In this document: piece after piece, positions 7,827-15,620 of the stretch
How the letters are laid out: each line of letters begins with the position of its first letter
Numbering within the stretch: the stretch's first letter is position 1
Source of the DNA: Micromonospora thermarum
GTDB taxonomy: Bacteria > Actinomycetota > Actinomycetes > Mycobacteriales > Micromonosporaceae
Length of the DNA: 64,000 bases
Assembly: GCF_012034245.1 (NCBI RefSeq)
Contig: NZ_JAATEO010000002.1
Location: forward strand, 186,001-250,000
Direction: 5' to 3'
Position numbers and translations under genes: made by a program
Notes under the pieces: model-generated
What the model saw: only the letters and a program-made list of their open reading frames with translations
The model's database searches: none
Told to the model about the DNA's origin: nothing

Positions 7827-9185
7827 ATGACCGACGTCGACTATCGCTGGCCGTCCGCCGCGCAGGCGTGGCTGGACCTGCCCGCCGACCTGCGTACCGA
7901 CCTGGTGGCCGCCGGAGCCGACTCCTGGCGGGAGATCTTCGACGGCCGGGCCACGTACAACAAGCAGTGGCGGTTGGCCCGCCCACCGGTGATGGACGAG
8001 ACCTCCCTCGGCGTGCTCAACGCGGTCTGCGACCGGCTGGCCCAGCTCCTCTTCGAGGCCTGCCGGCGACGGGCCGCCACGGCGGGGGAGCTGCGCCGCC
8101 TGCTCGGGGTGCCCGAGGGTGAGACCCGGCTGCTCGACGACGCCGAGCCGCTGAGTGACGGGCTGCTGGCGGCGTTCCGGCCCGACGTGCTGCTCAGCGA
8201 CGGGGTGCCGTACGTGGTGGAGTACAACATCGACAGCAGCCTCGGCGGCGCGTTCGACGCCGACACCACCGTCCGGCGGTTCGTCGACGTCTACCGGCGG
8301 CGTGGGCTCACCGACCGCGCCCGGCTGGAACCGGCCCCCTCGGCCGTCGACCTGCGGTTCGCGGCCATCCGCGCCGGCCTGGCCCTGCCCGACGGGGCCC
8401 GGGTGGCCATGCTCATCGACTTCGACGCCGAGTACCCGGGGCTGGACGACCCGGAGCGGTTCTTCCGGCTGCTGTCGCCCGTGGTCGACCGGGCCGCCGC
8501 GCACGGGCTGGACCTGGTCATCGCCCCGGTGTCACAGGTGACACTGGACTCCTCGGGCCGGCTGGTCGCGCGCGGCGCCCCGGTCGACGGGGTGTTCCGG
8601 CTGTTCGTGCCCAACCGGGTGACCCCGAGCGCCGGCGTGGACGCCCTGGAGGCGGCGGTGCGGGCGCGGAGCGTACCCATGTGGGTGTCGGCCGCGGCCT
8701 GGCTGATCGCGAACAAGCAGGTGTTCGCGTGGCTCTGGGACGACGCCGACGCGCTGCCGGCGGCCGACCGCGACCTGGTCCACCGCTACGTGCCGCGCAC
8801 CTGGATCCTCACCCCGGACCTGGTGGACCGGGCGGTGGCCGACCGGCGCGACCTGGTGGCCAAGCCCGCCGACGGCTCCGCCGGGGTGGACGTGCTGATC
8901 GGCCGGGAGACCGACGCGGACACCTGGCGGGACGGGGTGGGCCGGTTCGCCGCGCGGGGCGGGTTCATCCTCCAGAGCTACGTGAAGGCCGAAGACGTGC
9001 CGCTGGACTTCGTGCACATCGAGACCGGTGAGACGGTCTCGGCGGACGTGCCGTACAGCATTGCGCCGTACCTGTTCGGCCGCCGGCCGGCCGGGGCGTG
9101 CATCCGCACCGGCTTCCCGGGCTGCGACGGGGTCCTCAACCTGGCCCGCGGCGTCCTCCTCTCCGGCCTCCTGGTGGTGGACTGA
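7827..9185 (+). CDS. ATP-grasp-like ligase (glutathionylspermidine-synthase-like)
   Basis: The 452-residue product shows VEYNIDSSLGG near residue 130, resembling the acidic and Asn-containing substrate/Mg site of circularly permuted ATP-grasp enzymes. KPADGSAGVDV near residue 347 looks like the nucleotide-binding Lys/Gly loop. SYVKAEDVPLDF follows near 385. Enzymes of this type use ATP to activate a carboxylate and form an amide. It is the last gene of the operon, three bases after the E1 beta stop, and may join an amine such as 4-hydroxyphenylglycine to an acid. That role is inference, the family call is from motif resemblance only, and no close homologue is recognised. Confidence 0.55.
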   Translation: MTDVDYRWPSAAQAWLDLPADLRTDLVAAGADSWREIFDGRATYNKQWRLARPPVMDETSLGVLNAVCDRLAQLLFEACRRRAATAGELRRLLGVPEGETRLLDDAEPLSDGLLAAFRPDVLLSDGVPYVVEYNIDSSLGGAFDADTTVRRFVDVYRRRGLTDRARLEPAPSAVDLRFAAIRAGLALPDGARVAMLIDFDAEYPGLDDPERFFRLLSPVVDRAAAHGLDLVIAPVSQVTLDSSGRLVARGAPVDGVFRLFVPNRVTPSAGVDALEAAVRARSVPMWVSAAAWLIANKQVFAWLWDDADALPAADRDLVHRYVPRTWILTPDLVDRAVADRRDLVAKPADGSAGVDVLIGRETDADTWRDGVGRFAARGGFILQSYVKAEDVPLDFVHIETGETVSADVPYSIAPYLFGRRPAGACIRTGFPGCDGVLNLARGVLLSGLLVVD

Positions 9186-9220
9186 GGGCCGGCCCCGCCG
9201 CCCCCGGCCGCCCCGGCCGC

Positions 9221-9282
9221 GTTGGTCATGAGGTGAGCGGGCTCCGGTGCGGCGTGTCGCCCCGCCAACCTCATGATCAACG
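9221..9282. terminator. Bidirectional hairpin between convergent genes
   Basis: GTTGGTCATGAGGT (9221-9234) and AACCTCATGATCAAC (9267-9281) are near-perfect inverted repeats, extended inwards by GCGGG and CCCGC. The element lies where the ATP-grasp gene and the minus-strand SGNH gene converge, and the SGNH stop codon falls within its right arm. It most likely ends both transcripts. No U-tract is obvious. Confidence 0.6.
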
Positions 9283-9978
9283 CTGCTGGGCGGGGGAGGT
9301 CCGGGGGTGGACGTGGTGGGACAGGCGGCGGAGGGTTTCCGCCGCCGCTATCGCGTCGCTGCGGGCGCTGCCGTGACGGCCGTCGCTGCTGTAGATGGAC
9401 GGGTCGGCGGTCAGCGGATGGTCGGTCAGGTGTACGTGGATCGTGCCCAGCCGCTCGGCCAGGGCACGGGTGTGCGCGGCGAGACGGCGCATCCGCGTCC
9501 CCAGGTTCGCGCGGTGCACCTCCGGCACGGCGGGGCTGTGCGACACGTCGAACATGCCCACCGTGATGACGTCCGCCCCGGCCGCCTGCAACGCCTCGAC
9601 CATCGCGGCGAGCTCCGCGTCCACCGCGTCGGCGTCGTACGCCGGCCGGAACGCGTCGTTGCCGCCGCACACCACCAGCGCGAGATCGGGCCGGAACTCC
9701 AGCGCCGGGCCGAGCTGGGTCGCCCGCACCTCGTGCGCCCGCAGCCCCCGCAGGCCGAGGTTGAGGTACGCCAACTCGGGCGCGGCGGCGCGCAGCTCGG
9801 CGGCGATCCGGTCGGCCCACTGCACGTCCGGGTAGCCGTCGACCGGCTCGCACAGCCCCTCGGCCACGCTGTCGCCCAGCACCGCGAAGCGCCGCCACGG
9901 GTGCCCGCGCAGCAGGTCGGCGCTCTCACCCTCCCGCAGGCACCACGGATCCGTCGCTTCGGTGAGCGTCGATGTCAT
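9277..9978 (-). CDS. SGNH/GDSL-family hydrolase
   Basis: The 233-residue protein has block I LGDSVAEG near residue 34, block III GGND near 107 and a C-terminal SDGRHGS that could supply the block V Asp and His. This gives the serine-type catalytic site of lipases, esterases and acyl hydrolases. No signal peptide is present, so it is probably cytoplasmic. It is transcribed alone, opposite the metabolite operon, with a short divergent promoter region (9979-10038) shared with the next gene. Actinomycetes encode many such proteins, and the substrate is not predictable. Confidence 0.82.
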   Translation of the reverse strand: MTSTLTEATDPWCLREGESADLLRGHPWRRFAVLGDSVAEGLCEPVDGYPDVQWADRIAAELRAAAPELAYLNLGLRGLRAHEVRATQLGPALEFRPDLALVVCGGNDAFRPAYDADAVDAELAAMVEALQAAGADVITVGMFDVSHSPAVPEVHRANLGTRMRRLAAHTRALAERLGTIHVHLTDHPLTADPSIYSSDGRHGSARSDAIAAAETLRRLSHHVHPRTSPAQQR

Positions 9979-10038
9979 GCCGGGACGCTAGCGCACGGAC
10001 GGGCCCCTTGATAACACCCGTGGCGGCATGATGGGTCC

Positions 10039-10515
10039 GTGGTTCAGGTGGCGGTGTGCGGGCCGGCGACGGCGACCGACGTCGAGCTGGCGCACGCCCG
10101 CCGGGTGGGGGAGCTGCTCGCCGAGCGCGGCGTCACCGTCCTGTGCGGAGGCGGTGGCGGGGTGATGTCCGCGGTCGCCGCCGGCGCGCGCTCCCGCGGC
10201 GGCCTGGTGATCGCCGTACGCCCCGACGACGGCTCCGCCCCCGGCCCCGCCGCCGACGTCTCGGCCACCGTCGTCACCAACATGGGGCAGGCCCGCAACG
10301 CGATCCTGGTGTGGAGCGCGGACGCGGTGATCGCGGTCGGCGGCTCCTGGGGGACGTTGAGTGAGGTGGCGCTGGCGATGCGGCGCGGCGGCGTCCCGGT
10401 GGTGGCGCTCGGCGGTTGGCGGATCGTCGACGCCACCGGCGTCCCCGTGCCCGGCGTGCGGCACGTGACGACGCCGGAGGAGGCGGTCCAGGCGATCAGG
10501 GATTCCTCCTGTTGA
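10039..10515 (+). CDS. TIGR00725-like / LOG-related Rossmann protein
   Basis: The 158-residue protein contains GGGGGVM near residue 37 and GGSWGTLSE near residue 104. These match the nucleotide-binding loop and the PGGxGTxxE-type active-site motif of the LOG/SLOG superfamily, whose members hydrolyse nucleotide N-glycosidic bonds or bind nucleotides. GTG 10039 is the only usable start; nearby ATGs are out of frame. It stands alone between a divergent hydrolase and a HAD relic. The particular activity, such as cytokinin-riboside phosphoribohydrolase, cannot be claimed. Confidence 0.7.
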   Translation: MVQVAVCGPATATDVELAHARRVGELLAERGVTVLCGGGGGVMSAVAAGARSRGGLVIAVRPDDGSAPGPAADVSATVVTNMGQARNAILVWSADAVIAVGGSWGTLSEVALAMRRGGVPVVALGGWRIVDATGVPVPGVRHVTTPEEAVQAIRDSSC

Positions 10516-10548
10516 GATCTCGGAAGACCGCTCAGCCGGCCGGGAAGC

Positions 10549-10712
10549 TCAGGGCAGCAGGGACAGCAGGTCGCGGGGGCGGTCACGGTCAGGTCGGTGG
10601 GGGCCGACGGGTCGTACTGGTGACCCCAGCCCGCCGCGACGGACCGGGCACCCGCGGACCGGGCGGCCCGCAGGTCCAGCGGCGAGTCACCGACGTAAAC
10701 GAGGCTAGCGGA
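10549..10712 (-). pseudogene. 3' fragment of a HAD-superfamily phosphatase, frameshifted
   Basis: Reading the minus strand from about 10712 gives SLVYVGDSPLDL, the motif IV region of HAD phosphatases, and then AAGWGHQYDPSAPTDL. Near 10575 a single missing base changes the frame. In the shifted frame the expected ending DLLSLLP is followed at once by TGA at 10551-10549. The N-terminal two thirds, including the catalytic DxD motif, are absent; instead the adjacent YjbR-like gene begins. This is therefore a decayed remnant. Confidence 0.7.
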
Positions 10713-10726
10713 GGAAGTCGGCCGCG

Positions 10727-11128
10727 TCAGGACGGCGCCGGCCCGGCGGCACGGTGGGCGGCGGCCAGGCGTTTCGGGGCGCGGGCGTACCAGGCCTCGA
10801 CGATCAGCTCGGTCAGCTCGGCGACACCGATGCGGTCCAGCCGGATCAGGACGGCCGGGTACCCGTCGAAGTGCGGGGTGGTGAAGTAGACGGACGGGTC
10901 GTCGGCGAGCAGGGCCTCCTTGGCGCCCACGTCCGGGACCTGCGCACCGAGGATCGGGCCGTCCGGCGCGGCGTCGCCGAGCGCGTCGAGGTCCGCCCGG
11001 CGCAGCGGCCGTTCCCAGACGAACCCCTTGCCCCGCACCTTCCAGGCGGGCACCCCGTCGTACGAGGGCGCCTCGGTCGTCTCCGGCAGGGCCAGCGCGA
11101 TCCGGCGCACGTCGTCCCAGGTGGCCAT
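10727..11128 (-). CDS. MmcQ/YjbR family protein (DUF419)
   Basis: The product of 133 residues begins MATWDDVRRIALALPE, the usual start of MmcQ/YjbR proteins. It has SYDGVPAWKVRGKGFVW near residue 24 and the FTTPHFDGYPAVLIRL stretch near 80. These small proteins have a double-wing fold of unknown function and are common in actinomycetes. An ATG four codons upstream (11140) is also possible, but the family alignment favours 11128. The gene ends just upstream of the HAD fragment, on the same strand. Confidence 0.8.
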   Translation of the reverse strand: MATWDDVRRIALALPETTEAPSYDGVPAWKVRGKGFVWERPLRRADLDALGDAAPDGPILGAQVPDVGAKEALLADDPSVYFTTPHFDGYPAVLIRLDRIGVAELTELIVEAWYARAPKRLAAAHRAAGPAPS

Positions 11129-11179
11129 GCGCCCGACCATACGCGCCCCGAACCAGCGGCGCGGGCCCGTCGTCAGCCG

Positions 11180-12427
11180 TCAAGAGGAGACCCCTTCGCC
11201 ACCGGAGACGGTAACCAGGGGCCCTTCCTTACCGCGCAGCGGTGGGGGGCGGAGGGCGGCGGCCAGGGGGAGCGCGGTGACCACGAGTGTGAACAGCGCC
11301 GCCACGACCAGCGCCGGCCCGAGACCCAGGGCGGCGACCGACCAGCCGCCGAGCAGGGCGCCCAGCGGCAGCCCGGCGAACGCCAGCGAGCCGGCCAGCC
11401 CGATCACGCGGGTCTGGAGGTCGGCCGGGGGCCGCTCGTACAGCGCAACCCCGAGCAGCGGGTTGACCACGGCGATGCCGATGCCCGACACGAACGTCAC
11501 GGCGAGCACCACCGACAGGTCCTCGCTGAACGCCAGCACCAGCAGCCGGGGCGGGCCGCTGACCGCCGCGCCGACGGCGAACGTCAGGTCGCGGCGCAGC
11601 CGGGGGCCGAGCACGGTGAACAGCAGGTTCCCCAGCAGCGCGCCGGCCGAGAACGCCCCGAGCACGAGCCCCAGCCCGGCCGGGGTGCCCAGCACGTCGG
11701 CCACCCACAGCGGGATGTAGACGGCGATGCTCGCGTTCACCACCATGTTGAGCGCCGAGATCACCAGCAGCATGCTGAGCAGCGTGCGGTCCCGCCCGAG
11801 GTAGCGGAACCCGTCGCCGAGCGCCCGCAGGTAGCCCTGCGCGGCCGGCGGCGCCGCGGTGGCCGCCGGCGGGCGGACCAGCGCCGCCACGATCAGCGCG
11901 CAGACGGCGAAGCTCGCCGCGTCGATGAGGATCGCCGTGGTGACCCCGAACCACCAGATGAGCAGGCCGCCCAGGCCCGCCCCGAGCAGGGTGACCACCC
12001 GGCCCAGCCCGTCGTAGACCGACGTCAGCCGGATCAGCTTCACGCCGGCGGCCTCGGCGACCGGACGGAACATCACGTGCTTGATCCGGTCGCCGACGCC
12101 GCGCAGCGTGCCCACCACGGCGACCAGCGCGACCAGGGCGCCGAAGCCCAGCCACGGGGTGAGCGCCACGGCCACCATCAGCCCGGCGCTGCCCACGTCC
12201 GCGAGGATCGAGGTGCGGCGCAGCCCGATCCGGTCGGCGAGGGGCGGGCCGAGTGCGCTGGAGAGCAGGTACGGCAGCGTCTCGGCGGCCGCCACCACGC
12301 CCATCTTCGTCGGGCTGCCGGTGGTCTCCAGCACCAGCCAGGGGATGGCGACGACCGAGACCCGGCTGCCCAGGTTGGACAGCAGGTCGGCGCCGACCAG
12401 GGCGACCAGCTCCCGGCGGGGGGTCAC
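11180..12427 (-). CDS. MFS transporter
   Basis: This is a 415-residue membrane protein with about twelve hydrophobic segments. The N-terminal ADLLSNLGSRVSVVAIPW, and LADRIGLRR in the loop between helices 2 and 3, are typical of the MFS_3/EntS-like drug and siderophore exporters. GTG 12427 overlaps the stop of the upstream ligase gene by 4 bases, so exporter and ligase form one minus-strand operon. It may export the product or an intermediate of the surrounding metabolite locus; this follows from position only. Confidence 0.85.
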   Translation of the reverse strand: MTPRRELVALVGADLLSNLGSRVSVVAIPWLVLETTGSPTKMGVVAAAETLPYLLSSALGPPLADRIGLRRTSILADVGSAGLMVAVALTPWLGFGALVALVAVVGTLRGVGDRIKHVMFRPVAEAAGVKLIRLTSVYDGLGRVVTLLGAGLGGLLIWWFGVTTAILIDAASFAVCALIVAALVRPPAATAAPPAAQGYLRALGDGFRYLGRDRTLLSMLLVISALNMVVNASIAVYIPLWVADVLGTPAGLGLVLGAFSAGALLGNLLFTVLGPRLRRDLTFAVGAAVSGPPRLLVLAFSEDLSVVLAVTFVSGIGIAVVNPLLGVALYERPPADLQTRVIGLAGSLAFAGLPLGALLGGWSVAALGLGPALVVAALFTLVVTALPLAAALRPPPLRGKEGPLVTVSGGEGVSS

Positions 12428-13995
12428 GCGCGGCTGCCGATCGAGGCCTCCGGGTGCTCGACGGCGGACGGGTGGTCCGCCGCGTACCGGGCGCGCAGCG
12501 CCCGCTTGTCCACCTTGTTCGATCGGTTGAGCGGCAGCGCGTCGACGAACCCCACGCCGCCCGGCGCCCACGTGTCGCTGAGCGTCGTGGTCACCAGGTC
12601 GATCAGCTCCGCGCCGGTCACGCCCGAGCCGGGGGCCGGCACGACGTACGCGTACGGCAGTTCGCCGGCCACCTCGTCGGGCACGCCGATCACCGCGGCG
12701 GCGCGGACGGCCGGGTGCGCGGCGAGCACGTCCTCGATCGGGCGGGAGTAGATCGGCCAGCTGCGCTGCCGGGTGAGGATCCGGTCCTGCAGGCGGTCGA
12801 CCAGGTAGAGGTAGCCGTCGGCGTCGAGGTGCCCGATGTCGCGGGTGCGGACCCACCCGTCGACCAGCGTGTCGGCGGTCAGCTCCGGCTGCCCGTGGTA
12901 GCCGGCGAAGCGGAGCGCCGTGTGCACCCACACCTCGCCGTCCACACCCGGCGGCAGCACCGTGCCGTCCTCGGCCCGGATCTCGATCCGCACGTCGCCG
13001 TACGGCTTGCCGCAGGAGCGCAGCCGCTCCGGGTGGGCCGGGTCTTCCGTGAGCCCCGGCTGGGCGGTGACGACGACCGCCTCGCTGAGGCCGTACACGA
13101 TGCGCAGCACCGGGCCGAAGCGCGCGATCGCCTGGCGCAGCCGCGTTGGCGCGGCCGGCCCGGCCCCCACGTTGAACATGAACATCGACGAGAAGTCGGC
13201 GCCGGGAAGGTCGGGGTGGTCGAGCACCTCGTACAGCATCGGCGGGGTGACGAAGGTGGAGTTGATCCGCTCGGCCGGCACGGTGCGGACGAACGCCGCC
13301 GCGTCCCACCCGTCGCGCGGGAACAGCACGCCACCGGTGAACAGGTTGAACAGCGTGGTGATCTGGCCGCTGGCCAGCCACATCGGCGAGTACGACAGGT
13401 GCCGCAGCAGCGGGAACCCGGCGGCCCGGAAGTCCGCGGCCAGGGCGAGGATCTGCGTGTAGAAGCTCTCCCGGTGGTGCACCAGCTTCGGGGTGCCGGT
13501 GGTGCCGGAGGTCTGGAGGAACGACTCCGGCACCGGCACGTCGACGGGGAGCGCGGACGCGTCCGGCCTCGCCGTCAGGTCCAGATCGACGCCGAGGCCC
13601 AGCACGGGTACGCCCGCCAGCCCGGCGGCCAGCTCGCCACCCACGTTCGCCGGATCGCGGGCGTCGTGGACGAGGGCGTCGGGGCGTGCCAGCCGCACGA
13701 ACTCGTCGATCTCCCGGCGGGAGGTGACCGGGGCGACCCACATCGTCCGGCAGCCCAGCAGGTGCAGGGCGAGCTGGACCAGCGGCGCCTCGACCGGGTT
13801 GCCGAGCGACACGAGCACCGCGTCGCCGGGGCGTACGCCGCGCCGGACCAGCGTGGCGGCGAATCCCCGTACCGCGGCGTGCACGTCGGTGTAGGTCAGC
13901 CGGCGCCCGCCGCCGACGAGGGCCTCACGGTCGCCGTACCCGGCGAACAGGTCCAGCGCGCGGTGCACGTACCCCGGCTGTGGTCGGTCGGTCAT
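12424..13995 (-). CDS. AMP-dependent ligase (ANL superfamily)
   Basis: The 523-residue enzyme has the phosphate loop QTSGTTGTPK near residue 150, GYLYLVDRLQDRI near 400 (A8 region) and NRSNKVDKRAL near 500, with the A10 lysine. It should adenylate a carboxylate. The start ATG 13995 follows a GGGAGTGGGGG region; upstream in-frame codons have no family similarity. It is coupled to the MFS gene. It could activate a fatty or aromatic acid for loading onto CoA or a carrier. It is clearly different in sequence from the ligase at 127-1743. Confidence 0.82.
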   Translation of the reverse strand: MTDRPQPGYVHRALDLFAGYGDREALVGGGRRLTYTDVHAAVRGFAATLVRRGVRPGDAVLVSLGNPVEAPLVQLALHLLGCRTMWVAPVTSRREIDEFVRLARPDALVHDARDPANVGGELAAGLAGVPVLGLGVDLDLTARPDASALPVDVPVPESFLQTSGTTGTPKLVHHRESFYTQILALAADFRAAGFPLLRHLSYSPMWLASGQITTLFNLFTGGVLFPRDGWDAAAFVRTVPAERINSTFVTPPMLYEVLDHPDLPGADFSSMFMFNVGAGPAAPTRLRQAIARFGPVLRIVYGLSEAVVVTAQPGLTEDPAHPERLRSCGKPYGDVRIEIRAEDGTVLPPGVDGEVWVHTALRFAGYHGQPELTADTLVDGWVRTRDIGHLDADGYLYLVDRLQDRILTRQRSWPIYSRPIEDVLAAHPAVRAAAVIGVPDEVAGELPYAYVVPAPGSGVTGAELIDLVTTTLSDTWAPGGVGFVDALPLNRSNKVDKRALRARYAADHPSAVEHPEASIGSRA

Positions 13996-14257
13996 CCGGA
14001 CGCCCCCACTCCCTCGCCCGCAGCGCTCTGCCGAACGGCGTGCACGGCTGCGGCGACCGCGCCGCCATCCGCAGCCTAGGGTGACCGGGCGAGGACGGAC
14101 AGGAGCCGAAGGGGCCTCCGGCGGGCCCCGGCGGGACATTTGATCACGTCGATCAGGTCGATTGACGCCCGTCAGCGGCGGCGGCTAGGTTCCGGACCAT
14201 CGCCCAGGTGAGTGCCGTCGATGGACGGGGCCCTGGGCTGCCAACCATGGAGGTTCA

Positions 14258-15559
14258 ATGTCGACCCCGAAGAGATGGCATGTCGTCACGGCCGCGGCGG
14301 CGCTGCTGGTGGCGGGCACTCCCGCCGTGGTGGCCAGCGCCGGTCCGTCGTCCACCGAGGCGGAGCGCGGCCGGACGACCTGGGCGGCCAGTTGGGCGGC
14401 CGCGGTCACCCGCGGCAACGCCACCGGTCTGACCAACAACGGCCTCAACAACCACAGCGTCCGCATGGTCGTGCACACCACCGTCGGTGGGCCGGTCCTG
14501 CGGGTCCGGCTCAGCAACATGTACGGCGAGCAGGCCGTCAAGGTGGGTCGCGCGACCATCGCCCGCCCGAACACCGCCACCCCCGACGACGTGTCCGACA
14601 TCGACCCGGCGACGCTGCGCGAGCTGACCTTCGGCGGCGCCACCTCGGCGACGATGAACCGCGGCGCGGAGCTGCTCAGCGACCCGATCGCCTTCCCGAT
14701 CGGGGACCAGCAGGACCTGGTGCTCACCGTCCACTTCCCGACCCCGACCGGCCCGGTCACCTTCCACGGCCAGTCCCGGCAGACCAACTTCATCGGCGCC
14801 ACCGACCTCACCTCGGCCGCCGACGGCGCCGGCTTCACCATCCGGCCGAACTGCTGCTGGTTCTTCCTGTCCGGCATCGACGTGCAACGCCGGCACAGCC
14901 CCGGCTCGGTGGTGGTCTTCGGTGATTCGATCGCCGACGGCAACGGCAGCACCGTCAACGCCAACAAGCGCTGGCCGGACCTGCTGGCCGACCGGCTCAT
15001 CGACGCCCGCCCGGACGTCCGCACCCCGGGCGTGCTGAACGCCAGCCTCGCCGGCAACCGGCTCAACCACGAGGGCCCGGAGCCGGGCGCCGGCGGCTTC
15101 CCCGGCTACCACGAGCTGGGGCCGAACGCGCTGGCCCGGCTCGACGAGGACGTGTTCGCCCAGACCGACGCCCGCACCGTGATCACCCACCTGGGGATCA
15201 ACGACATCTGGATGTCGGGCGACTCCGCCGACGCGGTCATCGCCTCGCTGCGGCAGATCAACAAGCAGGTGAAGGCGCGCGGGCTGCGCAGCCTCGTGGC
15301 CACCCTGACCCCGTACGAGGGCCACGGCAACCCAGGCGTGTGGACGCCGGAGAAGGAGGCGACCCGGCAGGCGGTGAACGCGTACCTGCGCGGCAGCACG
15401 GAGTTCGACGGGCTGCTGGACTTCGACCAGGTGCTGCGCGACCCGGCGCAGCCCAGCCGGCTGCTGCCCGCGTACGACTCGGGGGACCACATCCACCCGA
15501 ACGACGCCGGCAACCAGGCGTTGGCGGACGCCGTGCCGTTGCGCCTGCTCGGTCTTTGA
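14258..15559 (+). CDS. Secreted SGNH hydrolase
   Basis: The 433-residue precursor begins with a Sec-type signal peptide: RW/H charge, then an Ala/Val/Leu core, with cleavage likely near ASA-GP at residues 27-29. A beta-rich N-terminal domain precedes the hydrolase domain, which has VVFGDSIADG near 224, GINDIW near 312 and DHIHPND near 409 as blocks I, III and V. It should act outside the cell as an esterase or lipase. A GGAGG site lies just before ATG 14258, and a strong hairpin terminator follows the stop. It sits inside the metabolite region, but its role there is unclear. Confidence 0.85.
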   Translation: MSTPKRWHVVTAAAALLVAGTPAVVASAGPSSTEAERGRTTWAASWAAAVTRGNATGLTNNGLNNHSVRMVVHTTVGGPVLRVRLSNMYGEQAVKVGRATIARPNTATPDDVSDIDPATLRELTFGGATSATMNRGAELLSDPIAFPIGDQQDLVLTVHFPTPTGPVTFHGQSRQTNFIGATDLTSAADGAGFTIRPNCCWFFLSGIDVQRRHSPGSVVVFGDSIADGNGSTVNANKRWPDLLADRLIDARPDVRTPGVLNASLAGNRLNHEGPEPGAGGFPGYHELGPNALARLDEDVFAQTDARTVITHLGINDIWMSGDSADAVIASLRQINKQVKARGLRSLVATLTPYEGHGNPGVWTPEKEATRQAVNAYLRGSTEFDGLLDFDQVLRDPAQPSRLLPAYDSGDHIHPNDAGNQALADAVPLRLLGL

Positions 15560-15563
15560 CACC

Positions 15564-15598
15564 GGTGCGGGCGGCGGGCGACCCCCGCCGCCCGCACC
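15564..15598. terminator. 15-bp hairpin terminator
   Basis: A perfect 15-bp inverted repeat (GGTGCGGGCGGCGGG and its complement) flanks a 5-base loop five bases after the SGNH stop. It has no U-run, which is common in high-GC actinomycetes. It separates the SGNH gene from the P450 operon. Confidence 0.7.
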
Positions 15599-15620
15599 AC
15601 CGAATCCTGGGGAGGCATCC

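Noticed and set aside
5697..8504. Very long minus-strand open frame opposite DUF3050 and E1 genes
   Set aside because: It is rich in Arg, Gly, His and Pro, has no domain, and lies opposite well-supported genes. High GC content creates such mirror frames.
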